Notes under the pieces: generated by a model
Databases searched by the model: none
The model's input: the letters and a program-made list of their open reading frames with translations, nothing else
What the model was told of the DNA's origin: nothing
Translations under genes and position numbers: made by a program
Shown here: positions 1-6,883 of the stretch, in pieces
Position numbering within the stretch: position 1 is the first letter of the stretch
How the letters are laid out: each line of letters starts with the position of its first letter
Assembly (NCBI GenBank): GCA_964514105.1
Contig: CAZEPJ010000071.1
Location: 1-22,743, forward strand
Direction: 5' to 3'
Origin: CAZEPJ01 sp964514105
Lineage (GTDB): Bacteria > Desulfobacterota > Desulfocorpusculales > Desulfocorpusculum
Length of the DNA stretch: 22,743 nucleotides

Positions 1-22
1 CCAGGGCCCGCTGGGAGGAAGA

Positions 23-37
23 CGGGGCGCTTGCCCG
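23..37 (-). terminator. possible hairpin terminator of the PFKFB-like gene
   Basis: Immediately past the stop codon, the minus strand can fold CGGGC-AAGC-GCCCCG (four to five G/C pairs) followed by the U-containing stretch TCTTCCT. The U-tract is weak, so this is a tentative intrinsic terminator. Confidence 0.3.
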
Positions 38-38
38 G

Positions 39-1250
39 TCAATATCGGATCAGCTCGAAGAGTTTCTTGTGCGGGGTGATCTGGATCCGATAATAGCCGT
101 TCTGGGGCATGTAGATGTACGGGACGTCCTCCCGCCGCCGGTACACGAAGTGGGCCAGGATCATGCGGTTGACCCCCCGGTGGCCCACGATCATGACGTT
201 GTCGTCGGGCCCGCACAGGTAAAAGGCCTTGCGTACGCCCCGCTCCACCCGCTCCTCCATGGTCGCATAGCTCTCCCCCCCCCCGGGGTACACGTAGCCG
301 TACTTGTCCTTCTCCCGGGCCCGGGCCACCTCGGGCATCCGGGTCCGGATCTCCCCGTAGCTCATCTCCTCGCAGACCCCGCTGTGGATTTCGTCGAACT
401 CCCCCAGGGGGACCACGGCGCATCGCCCCTGCCTGCGGGCGATGGGCTGGGCCGTCTGGATGGCCCGCTTCTTGGCGCTGGTGAAGATGAGCGGGATGGC
501 ATAGCGGGAGAAATGCTCGGCCAGGGCCTCGGCCTGCTCCCAGCCCCGGGGGGTCAGCTCCGAGTCCCCCCCGATACGGTCCTCCAGGTTGAAGTACGTC
601 TCGCCGTGGCGCACCAGGAAGAGGTTCTCCACGAACCGGGTGACGATGAGATCCCGCAGCCGATCGTAGTTGGGGATCACGTCGCTCATCTCCTCGCTGA
701 GGATGCGCCCCTGGAAGGAGTCGACCACCACACGGTTTCTCTCGTCCGCGAGCGGCTCATAGATGCTCGCGTAAAACCCGATGCGCCGACGGAAGCTCTC
801 CAGGGCCTCGGCCGGGGTGAGGTGGCTGAACTCCTCCAGAGAGCTCTTGCGCCGGAGATTGGCTTCCAGGACCTCCTGATCGTCGTTGACGCACTCCACG
901 AAGAGCACGGGGACGTCGGGGAAGGCCTCCTCGATCAGCCGGCGACGCCCCCGGGTCACGTTGGCCGCATCGATGATGGCCAGATCCCCTCCCTGTTGGA
1001 GAAACGTCCGGGCCATCTCCAGGTTCATCCGGGCGAACTGCTCCCGGAGGCGGACCCCCTCGGGGTTCCGGGGCGAGAAGAACTGGGGATGCGCGGTCTG
1101 GTCCCCGTGCCACTGCCGGCGCAGGGCCCCGTTGTTGAATATGCCGACCTTGAACCCGTCCGTGAGGAGGGCATCGGACATCTTGCGCGCCATGGTGGAT
1201 TTGCCCCGGGCGGGGAGCCCCACCATGGCCACCACCCATCGTCTGGGCAT
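39..1250 (-). CDS. 6-phosphofructo-2-kinase / fructose-2,6-bisphosphatase (PFKFB-like bifunctional protein)
   Basis: This 403-residue protein has the two-domain order of eukaryotic PFKFB enzymes, which make and break fructose 2,6-bisphosphate. The N-terminal kinase half has the P-loop GLPARGKS (11-18) and a DAANVTRGRRR segment (94-104), matching the DATNTTRERR region of animal PFK-2. The C-terminal histidine-phosphatase half has RHGE (214-217, nucleophile His215), RIGGDS (225-230), the acid Glu287 in EIHSGVCEEMSYGEI, a DKYGYVYPGGGESY stretch and the second histidine in GHRGVNR (His357). These shared segments go beyond generic phosphoglycerate-mutase similarity. The ATG at 1250 is chosen because AAGGAGG lies 4 bases upstream; an open stretch runs further upstream but lacks both a ribosome site and family similarity. 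The gene is divergent from the RNase H-like gene. The family is known from sequence in some proteobacteria. The activity and the metabolic target in this cell are inference. Confidence 0.88.
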   Translation of the reverse strand: MPRRWVVAMVGLPARGKSTMARKMSDALLTDGFKVGIFNNGALRRQWHGDQTAHPQFFSPRNPEGVRLREQFARMNLEMARTFLQQGGDLAIIDAANVTRGRRRLIEEAFPDVPVLFVECVNDDQEVLEANLRRKSSLEEFSHLTPAEALESFRRRIGFYASIYEPLADERNRVVVDSFQGRILSEEMSDVIPNYDRLRDLIVTRFVENLFLVRHGETYFNLEDRIGGDSELTPRGWEQAEALAEHFSRYAIPLIFTSAKKRAIQTAQPIARRQGRCAVVPLGEFDEIHSGVCEEMSYGEIRTRMPEVARAREKDKYGYVYPGGGESYATMEERVERGVRKAFYLCGPDDNVMIVGHRGVNRMILAHFVYRRREDVPYIYMPQNGYYRIQITPHKKLFELIRY

Positions 1251-1283
1251 GGCGCCTCCTTGACCCCGAGACCGTGTGCCATC

Positions 1284-1292
1284 ATCATAGCA
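1284..1292 (-). promoter_or_regulatory. extended -10 promoter candidate for the PFKFB-like gene
   Basis: Read on the minus strand, this is TGCTATGAT: a TATGAT -10 box (5 of 6 to consensus) preceded by the TG of an extended -10 element. It lies about 33 bases upstream of the start codon. No good -35 box sits at 16-18 bases, as is common for extended -10 promoters. Confidence 0.4.
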
Positions 1293-1431
1293 GCAACGAG
1301 ACGGCCCAGGGAATGCCGCCGTCCGGCCGCGGGGATTGTCCCGAGGCATGGAGCCCCTCGGCGCCCATGACCATCCGCGCGGGGCCTGAGGCCGGAGGGA
1401 CCGGGGCGGCCACCGTTGCCACGGAGGGATC

Positions 1432-1863
1432 ATGAACGCCTACGCCTGGATCGGAGCGGAATGCCACGGCAACCCAGGCCCCGCGGCCGTTGGGGTGGTC
1501 CTGCGCAAGGCCACGGGGGAACTCATCACCACGGCCAGCGAGTTCCTGGGGCGGACCACGCGCAACGCGGCGGACTACCAGGCCCTCATAGCGGCCCTGG
1601 GGCTGGCCAAGCGGTTCCACGTCAAGCGGCTGGTGGTGTACACCGACTCGGTGGCCCTGCTGGGGCAGATGGATGGCGTCCTCAAGGGAAGGGCCAAGCA
1701 CCTCGAGCCGCTCATCGAGATGGCCGGCATCCTCATCAAGAGCTACGAGGACTTCCGGCTGATCTCCATCGACAAGGAACGCAACCTGGAGGCCGGCACC
1801 CTGGCGCTGCGGGCCATCGACGGCGGGCAGGCGGCGGCCGGCGGACCGCCCAAGGCCTCGTGA
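1432..1863 (+). CDS. RNase HI-fold protein, probably catalytically degenerate
   Basis: The 143-residue product has the RNase HI / reverse-transcriptase-like RNase H layout: a CHGNPGPAAVGVVL strand-turn (11-24), the NAADYQALIAAL helix (45-56), a VVYTDS strand (68-73) and a KERNLEAGTLALRAI C-terminal helix. Active enzymes use four acidic residues. Here the first (Asp of the DGxxxGNPGP motif) is Gly8, the second (Glu) is replaced by Asp48, the third is kept as Asp72, and the last (Asp of the N..AD.LA motif) is Gly122. Two of four metal ligands are therefore missing, and RNase H activity is doubtful. The start follows GGAGGGAT. It is the first gene of a same-strand group with YjbQ (19-base gap) and the PP-loop gene. 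The role is unknown; nucleic-acid binding is possible. Confidence 0.75.
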   Translation: MNAYAWIGAECHGNPGPAAVGVVLRKATGELITTASEFLGRTTRNAADYQALIAALGLAKRFHVKRLVVYTDSVALLGQMDGVLKGRAKHLEPLIEMAGILIKSYEDFRLISIDKERNLEAGTLALRAIDGGQAAAGGPPKAS

Positions 1864-1882
1864 CCCATGGCAGGAGGACGCC

Positions 1883-2302
1883 ATGCGTTTTCATCGGCAG
1901 GAGCTCTGGTTCCACGTTCCCGCCCGCCGGGGCTTCGTGAACATCACGGGGCAGGTGGCCCAATGCGTCCGGGCGAGCGGCATCCGGGAGGGGATGGTCC
2001 TGGTCAACGCCATGCACATCACGGCCTCGGTATTCATCAACGACGACGAGGCGGGCCTCCACCAGGACTATGACGCATGGTTGGAGGCGCTGGCCCCCCA
2101 CCAACCCGTCTCCAGGTACGCGCACAACCGCACCGGGGAGGACAACGCCGACGCCCATCTCAAGCGACAGATCATGGGCCGGGAGGTGGTGGTCGCGGTC
2201 ACGGGGGGGGCCCTGGACCTGGGGCCCTGGGAGCAGATTTTCTATGGGGAATTCGATGGGAGGCGGCGCAAGAGGGTCCTGGTCAAGGTGATGGGGGAGT
2301 GA
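1883..2302 (+). CDS. yjbQ: YjbQ family protein (UPF0047; secondary thiamine-phosphate-synthase-type fold)
   Basis: The 139-residue product has all the family hallmarks: MHITASVFINDDE (44-56), DNADAHLKRQIMG (87-99) with His92, and the C-terminal GPWEQIFYGEFDGRRRKR (114-131), which carries the near-invariant W/E/DG residues. Its length is normal for this small trimeric family. Some members complement thiamine-phosphate-synthase mutants weakly, but the true substrate is unsettled. A strong AGGAGG lies 6 bases before the ATG at 1883. It sits between the RNase H-like gene and a PP-loop thiolase-like gene, which fits co-transcription. A thiamine link is weak inference; thiL lies about 8 kb away on the other strand. 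Confidence 0.88.
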   Translation: MRFHRQELWFHVPARRGFVNITGQVAQCVRASGIREGMVLVNAMHITASVFINDDEAGLHQDYDAWLEALAPHQPVSRYAHNRTGEDNADAHLKRQIMGREVVVAVTGGALDLGPWEQIFYGEFDGRRRKRVLVKVMGE

Positions 2303-2339
2303 ACGGGGCGGGCGTCCTCGCCCCGTCGGCGGACGGGCC

Positions 2340-3314
2340 ATGAGTCGAGCCATCGGCATATTCAGCGGCGGACTGGACAGCATGCTGGCTGTTGAGCTCC
2401 TTCGGAGGCAGGGGGTCGAGGTCCTGGCCGTGACCTTCGAGACCCCTTTCTTCGGAAGCGAGCGGGCCAGGCAATCGGCCCAACTGCTGTCCGTGGATCA
2501 TCGGGTGGCGGACATCACCGCGGAACACTTGGAGGTGGTGCTGGCACCCCGCTTCGGCCGGGGTCGGCACATGAATCCCTGCAAGGACTGCCACGCCCTC
2601 ATGTTCCGCAAGGCCGGGGAGATCCTGGACCGGGAGGCCTACGACTTTCTCTTCTCGGGCGAGGTTCTGGGGCAACGGCCCTTCTCCCAGAATCCCAGGG
2701 CGCTGCAAGAGGTGGCCCGGGCCTCGGGAAGGCCCGAGCTCATCGTGCGCCCCCTGAGCGCCCTGTGCCTCCCCCCCAGCGGCCCCGAGCAGCGGGGCCT
2801 CGTGGACCGCAGCCGCCTGTTGGGCCTGCGGGGCCGTTCGCGCAAGCCCCAGATGGAATTGGCCCGGCAATGGGGCCTCCATTCGTACCCCAGCCCGGCC
2901 GGGGGATGCTTGCTGACGGACCCATCCTTCTCGCGGCGGCTGGCCGACCTGCTGGAGCGCGAGCCCGTCTGGACCGAGCGGGACCTGCGGCTCCTGACCC
3001 TGGGGCGGCACCTCAGGCCCCCCTCGGGGGGCAAGATGGTGGTGGGGCGCAATGAGCGGGAAAACGGGCGGCTGGAGGAGATGGCCGGGCCAGACGACAT
3101 CCTGCTCTGGGCTGCGGAGCAGCCGGGCCCCACGCTGCTCATCCCCCACGGGGGATCGCCGGAACGAGTGGCCCTGGGGGCCGGCCTCTGCCTGAGGTAC
3201 GGGGGGACCCCCGAGGGCGCGCCAAGGCCGGTGAGGGCGCGGCAGGGAGGGCGCGAGTGGCTCCTGGAGGCCGCCCCCTGCCCTCCCCGGGAGGCCGAAT
3301 CCTGGCTCATCTGA
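2340..3314 (+). CDS. PP-loop ATPase, ThiI/MnmA-like tRNA sulfur-transfer protein with NFACT-R-like tail
   Basis: The 324-residue protein begins with the PP-loop SGGLDS (9-14), the ATP-pyrophosphatase signature of enzymes that adenylate and thiolate tRNA uridines. It has CKDC (Cys81, Cys84) followed by a lone Cys190 in PAGGCLLTD. This CxxC plus C arrangement resembles the [4Fe-4S] ligands of TtcA/NcsA-type thiolases. From about residue 200 the tail contains GRHLRPPSGGKMVVGRNER, resembling the NFACT-R RNA-binding domain that I recall being fused to ThiI-like proteins in related bacteria. There is no THUMP or rhodanese domain, so it is not classical ThiI. It follows yjbQ by 37 bases with only a weak ribosome site. 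The target base (4-thiouridine or 2-thiouridine) cannot be read from the sequence. Confidence 0.72.
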   Translation: MSRAIGIFSGGLDSMLAVELLRRQGVEVLAVTFETPFFGSERARQSAQLLSVDHRVADITAEHLEVVLAPRFGRGRHMNPCKDCHALMFRKAGEILDREAYDFLFSGEVLGQRPFSQNPRALQEVARASGRPELIVRPLSALCLPPSGPEQRGLVDRSRLLGLRGRSRKPQMELARQWGLHSYPSPAGGCLLTDPSFSRRLADLLEREPVWTERDLRLLTLGRHLRPPSGGKMVVGRNERENGRLEEMAGPDDILLWAAEQPGPTLLIPHGGSPERVALGAGLCLRYGGTPEGAPRPVRARQGGREWLLEAAPCPPREAESWLI

Positions 3315-3384
3315 CGGGCTCAGGGGCGGCCCCCCGGGCGGGCAGCTTGGGGCCCGGACCGTCGCCGCCTCCCCGACCCCTTTC

Positions 3385-3413
3385 TTGTCTGCGCCTGCGG
3401 CGTGTGGTACCTT
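3385..3413 (+). promoter_or_regulatory. candidate sigma-70 promoter of the gsp operon
   Basis: TTGTCT (3385-3390, 4 of 6) and TACCTT (3408-3413, 3 of 6 but with the key TA...T) are separated by exactly 17 bases, and they lie 35 bases upstream of gspF. This 133-base gap is the only sizeable one before the tightly packed gsp genes. Both boxes are weak, so the call is tentative. Confidence 0.35.
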
Positions 3414-3447
3414 TCTGGCATACCCAAGGAGCGGCGGGGACCTCGCC

Positions 3448-4692
3448 ATGCCCGTGTACGAGTACAGAGCCCTGGACGTCCGGGGAAAGAAGGTCTCCGG
3501 CATCATCGATGCCGAGAGCGCCAGGCTGGCCCGCGTCAAGCTGCGCGCCGACGGCTTCTATCCCGTGGAGATCCAGTCCGGAGCCGGCGGGGAGATGGCC
3601 GTGGCCGCTCCCACGGCCGCCGGGCAGCCCCCATGGCGCCTGCCCGTTTTGATCCGGCGGGTGCGTCCCCAGGAGCGGGCCGCCCTGACCCGGCAGTTGG
3701 CCACCCTGGTGGGGGCGGGGATCCCGGTGGTGGGGGCCCTGGACACGATCATCCAGCAGACGACCCAGCGGGGCCTCAGAAGGGCCCTGGTGGACATCCG
3801 GGAGGAGGTGCTGGGCGGGAGCCCCCTGGCCGACGCCCTGTCCCGGCACCGATGGCTCTTCTCGGAGCTGTACGTCAACATGGTCCACGCCGGGGAGTCC
3901 AGCGGGGCCCTGGAGGCCGTGCTCCAGCGGCTGGCAGACCTGCTGGAGCGAAGCGTCAAGCTCAAGAACCGCGTCCAGGCGGCCCTGTTCTACCCCATCA
4001 CCATGATGGCCATCGGCGGGCTGGTGCTGGTGTTCCTGCTCACCTATGTGGTCCCCATCGTGACCCGGCTCTTCCTGGAGGCCAAACAACAGCTCCCCCG
4101 CCCCACCATGATCCTGATCGCCGCCAGCGACTTCCTCGTGCACTGGTGGTGGGCCCTCGCCCTGGGCGCCGCGGCCTTTGCCGTCCTGAGCCGCCGGCTC
4201 CTGGCCACCCCGGGAGGGCGCCTTCAGTGGGACCGCGTCAAGCTGCGGCTTCCCCTGTTCGGCTCCCTGTACCAGCGGCTCGTCATCGCCCGATTTGCCC
4301 GGACCCTGGGGACCCTGCTTCAGGGAGGACTGCCCCTCACATCCGCCCTGTCCATCGTCCAGCACGTCATCAACAACAGCTACATGGCCCAGCACGTGGA
4401 GACCGCCATCCAGGAGGTCAACGAGGGAGAGGAGCTCACCGTCCCCCTGGAGAAGAGCCGATCGTTCCCGCCCATGGTCATCCAGATGCTCACCGCCGGG
4501 GAGCGAAGCGGCACAATGGAGGAGATGCTACTCAAGATCGCCGATGCGTACGAGGACGAGGTGGAGACCAAGGTCTCGGCCCTCACCTCCCTCATGGAGC
4601 CTCTGCTCATCCTGGTGATGGGGCTCATGGTGGGGTTCATCGTGATCTCCATTCTGCTGCCCATCCTCCAGATGAGCCGGCTTCTGGGGTGA
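3448..4692 (+). CDS. gspF: type II secretion inner-membrane platform protein GspF
   Basis: The 414-residue protein begins MPVYEYRALD, the canonical GspF/PilC opening. It carries two copies of the T2SSF domain (about 75-198 and 278-400), each with the cytoplasmic four-helix motif (TRQLATLVGAGIPV and ARTLGTLLQGGLPL). Hydrophobic segments at about 180-206, 220-247 and 385-408 fit the three-helix topology. GspF is the polytopic core of the assembly platform that contacts the GspE ATPase. The ATG at 3448 gives the normal N-terminus; an earlier in-frame start at 3385 would add 21 non-family residues. AAGGAGCGG lies upstream but is rather distant. gspG follows after 26 bases. Unusually, gspE and gspD do not precede it. 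Confidence 0.95.
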   Translation: MPVYEYRALDVRGKKVSGIIDAESARLARVKLRADGFYPVEIQSGAGGEMAVAAPTAAGQPPWRLPVLIRRVRPQERAALTRQLATLVGAGIPVVGALDTIIQQTTQRGLRRALVDIREEVLGGSPLADALSRHRWLFSELYVNMVHAGESSGALEAVLQRLADLLERSVKLKNRVQAALFYPITMMAIGGLVLVFLLTYVVPIVTRLFLEAKQQLPRPTMILIAASDFLVHWWWALALGAAAFAVLSRRLLATPGGRLQWDRVKLRLPLFGSLYQRLVIARFARTLGTLLQGGLPLTSALSIVQHVINNSYMAQHVETAIQEVNEGEELTVPLEKSRSFPPMVIQMLTAGERSGTMEEMLLKIADAYEDEVETKVSALTSLMEPLLILVMGLMVGFIVISILLPILQMSRLLG

Positions 4693-4718
4693 GGGGCCAA
4701 GACCGGAAGGAGGAAGCC

Positions 4719-5261
4719 ATGGATGTGTTGACCGCTGAGAAAGGGCCCGAAAAGGGACCGCGGAGCGCCAGGCCCGGACGCCCCATGACCCGGACGGGTC
4801 TTGCGGATCCCACCCGCCCCCGTCGCACGCCCGGCCCGGCTGGCGGCTTCACCCTCATCGAGCTGATGGTGGTCATCGCCATCCTCGGGATCCTGGCCGC
4901 CCTGGTGGCCCCCAACATCCTGGGCCGCAAGGACGAGGCCATGCGCGTGGCGGCCATGACGGACATCCGAAACATCGAGCAGGCGTTGAAGATGTTCTAT
5001 ATCGACAACGGCTTTTACCCGAGCACCGAACAGGGCCTGCAGGCCCTGCTCGAGCAGCCGGCCATCGGGCGGATCCCCACCAAGTGGAAGGGCCCCTACT
5101 TGGAGAAGGAACCCAAGGACCCGTGGGGGAACCGGTACGCCTATTTCTCTCCCGGCCTGCAGCGGAAGGAATTCGACATCGTCTCGTTCGGCGCCGACGG
5201 CCAGGAGGGCGGAGAGGGCAGGGATGCGGACATTCAGAGCTGGGCCCTGGACCAGAAGTGA
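4719..5261 (+). CDS. gspG: major pseudopilin GspG
   Basis: The 180-residue precursor has the type IV prepilin signature GG/FTLIELMVVIAILGIL, with cleavage after Gly43 and Glu at mature position +5. The C-terminal part has DPWGNRYAYFSPG and the FGADGQEGGEGRDADI loop that binds calcium in GspG. Polymers of GspG form the pseudopilus shaft. The leader is unusually long (43 residues, basic and proline-rich). The start at 4719 is still favoured because AAGGAGG (4707-4713) sits 5 bases upstream, while the internal ATG at 4785 has no ribosome site. The gene lies between gspF and gspH and overlaps gspH by 38 bases. Confidence 0.95.
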   Translation: MDVLTAEKGPEKGPRSARPGRPMTRTGLADPTRPRRTPGPAGGFTLIELMVVIAILGILAALVAPNILGRKDEAMRVAAMTDIRNIEQALKMFYIDNGFYPSTEQGLQALLEQPAIGRIPTKWKGPYLEKEPKDPWGNRYAYFSPGLQRKEFDIVSFGADGQEGGEGRDADIQSWALDQK

Positions 5262-5766
5262 TGCGGGCTTCACCCTCATGGAGATCACGGTGGTGGTGGC
5301 CCTGATCGCCGTCATGGCCCTTTTGTCCGTGCCCGGGCTTCAGCGGATGATGGACCCCGACGCCGAGCGGGATGTGCAAAGAGAGCTGGAAAACGTCCTG
5401 ATGGCCGCTCGCGAGGAGTCCATCCTGAGCCGAACGCCCATGGCCCTGGTGTACAACCTGGCCGAGGGGACGTACGGGACGGCCCTCCTGACCGCCGACG
5501 GGCGCCTGGAGACGGCCTCGGACCCCCTGTCCATCGCCAGGCGTCTGCCCAGGGGGATGAGGTTCCTGGACGTCTCCACCCCCCGGGAGGACCGATCCTC
5601 CATGGGCGTCGTCTTTTCCCTCATCTGGCCCACGGGATGGATCGAACCCACGGTCATACACCTCCAGGAGGATGGCGGACGCCAGTATACCCTGGTGGTG
5701 GAGCCCCTGTCCGGGGCCGTGCGCCTGGCCGACGGATACCTCATCCGCCGAAGGGTCTCCTCATGA
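5224..5766 (+). CDS. gspH: minor pseudopilin GspH
   Basis: The 180-residue prepilin has a 15-residue leader ending in Gly15, then FTLMEITVVVALIAVMALL with Glu at +5. The body (helix with ERDVQRELENVLMAAREESI, then a beta-rich part) and the position directly after gspG fit GspH. GspH is a minor pseudopilin that links the GspI-J-K tip to the GspG shaft. The start at 5224 lies inside gspG (38-base overlap) with GAGGGCAGGG just upstream, implying translational coupling. Its stop overlaps the gspI start in an ATGA. Confidence 0.88.
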   Translation: MRTFRAGPWTRSDAGFTLMEITVVVALIAVMALLSVPGLQRMMDPDAERDVQRELENVLMAAREESILSRTPMALVYNLAEGTYGTALLTADGRLETASDPLSIARRLPRGMRFLDVSTPREDRSSMGVVFSLIWPTGWIEPTVIHLQEDGGRQYTLVVEPLSGAVRLADGYLIRRRVSS

Positions 5767-6143
5767 AATCGCCGGTTGCAACTTGCCGCGGCTTCACCCT
5801 CCTGGAGGTGACGGTGGCGCTGGCCATCCTGGCCGTGGCGTTCACCACCCTGTCCACCCTCCAGGCCAGGAACCTGGGGCTCACCGCCGAGACCCGCATC
5901 CTGACCCAGGGCACCCTGGCTGCCCGAGACGTGCTGGCCCGGCTCCAACTGGGGCTCCTGCCGGTGGAGGACGGCGAGGGAGAGATGGGAGCCGATCATC
6001 CGGGGTGGAGGTGGATCGTCCGGGCGCGCCGGGAAGGGGTCCGGGGCCTGGTGCAGCTGGAGTTTGCGGTCTTCGAGGATCGCGCGGGACCCGAAAAGGC
6101 CCTCTCCTTCTGGGTCCTCGCCCGAATGGGGGAGTCGCCGTGA
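5763..6143 (+). CDS. gspI: minor pseudopilin GspI
   Basis: The 126-residue prepilin has a 10-residue leader (MKSPVATCRG) and then FTLLEVTVALAILAVAF, with Glu at +5. Length and order match GspI, a component of the GspI-J-K tip complex that initiates pseudopilus assembly. The short periplasmic part includes the WIVRARREGVRGLVQLEFAV strands typical of the family. The start is fixed by the ATGA overlap with the gspH stop; an earlier in-frame start would cut deep into gspH and remove the prepilin topology. The stop overlaps the GTG start of gspJ. Confidence 0.9.
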   Translation: MKSPVATCRGFTLLEVTVALAILAVAFTTLSTLQARNLGLTAETRILTQGTLAARDVLARLQLGLLPVEDGEGEMGADHPGWRWIVRARREGVRGLVQLEFAVFEDRAGPEKALSFWVLARMGESP

Positions 6144-6883
6144 GGCGGGGTTTCACCCTGCTGGAGATCCTGGTGGCCATGTCGCTGCTCTTCGTGGTCC
6201 TGGCCACGGTCTACGCCAGCTTCGAGACCCACGTCCGCGGCATGGAGCGCGCCCGCGAGGTCCAACGCCAGGCCCAGGTGGCCCGGCTGGCCCTGAACAT
6301 GCTGGCCAGGGACCTCCAGAGCGCGTACTGGGACCCCCGCTCGGTATCCGAGGACGAGGCGACCCTGGAGGAGCAGGACGATGAGGACGAGGAGGTGGCG
6401 GTCCCTGCCATCGCGCCGCAGTCCGAGGAGGATCCGGAGGTGCTGTTCCTGGTCCAACCCATCCGGGAGGACGGGCGGCCCTGGGACCGCATCGCCTTTC
6501 TGACCGTGGCCCCCTTCTGGAGCCCCGTGGCCACCAGCTACCCGTGGGTCCACGCCGTGGAATACCGGCTGGCCCGGGAGGTGGAAAGCCGCCGGCCCGT
6601 GCTGGTCCGCCGCGAGAACCCCACCCCCGGCCGGGACCTTCTGGCGGGCGGGGAAGAGTGGGTGCTGGCTGATGACGTCCTGGGACTGGAGATCCTCTGC
6701 CTGGACCAGGCCGGCCAGACCGCCAGTTCATGGGACTCCCGGGTCAAGCGCAACCTTCCCCGATCCGTCTTGGTGAAGCTCTGGATGGCGGACCCGGCCC
6801 GGCCGGGTGAAGAACCGACGCCCTACACCCTTCACGCCTTGCTGCCGCCGTCGGGAGACGGCCAAGAGGAGACATCCCCGTGA
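6140..6883 (+). CDS. gspJ: minor pseudopilin GspJ
   Basis: The 247-residue prepilin begins at a GTG (6140) and has a leader of only four residues (MRRG), then FTLLEILVAMSLLFVVLATV with Glu at +5. GGGGGAG lies just upstream, and the start overlaps the gspI stop as GTGA. The following helix (ARLALNMLARDLQSAYWDPR) and the later beta-rich part (DRIAFLTVAPF, AVEYRLARE) fit GspJ of the tip complex. A strongly acidic stretch sits at residues 71-86, where about three quarters of the residues are Asp or Glu. The stop overlaps the GTG start of gspK. Confidence 0.88.
   Translation: MRRGFTLLEILVAMSLLFVVLATVYASFETHVRGMERAREVQRQAQVARLALNMLARDLQSAYWDPRSVSEDEATLEEQDDEDEEVAVPAIAPQSEEDPEVLFLVQPIREDGRPWDRIAFLTVAPFWSPVATSYPWVHAVEYRLAREVESRRPVLVRRENPTPGRDLLAGGEEWVLADDVLGLEILCLDQAGQTASSWDSRVKRNLPRSVLVKLWMADPARPGEEPTPYTLHALLPPSGDGQEETSP

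Noticed and set aside
69..1370. A 433-residue plus-strand open frame opposite the PFKFB-like gene
   Set aside because: It is the antisense of conserved kinase and phosphatase motifs, with no ribosome site.
2283..3539. A 418-residue minus-strand open frame opposite the PP-loop gene
   Set aside because: It is antisense to a gene with clear motifs and has a Pro/Gly/Ala-rich composition.
3402..5261. A 619-residue GspF-GspG fusion frame
   Set aside because: The first two thirds is an out-of-frame shadow of gspF; only the part from 4719 is real gspG.
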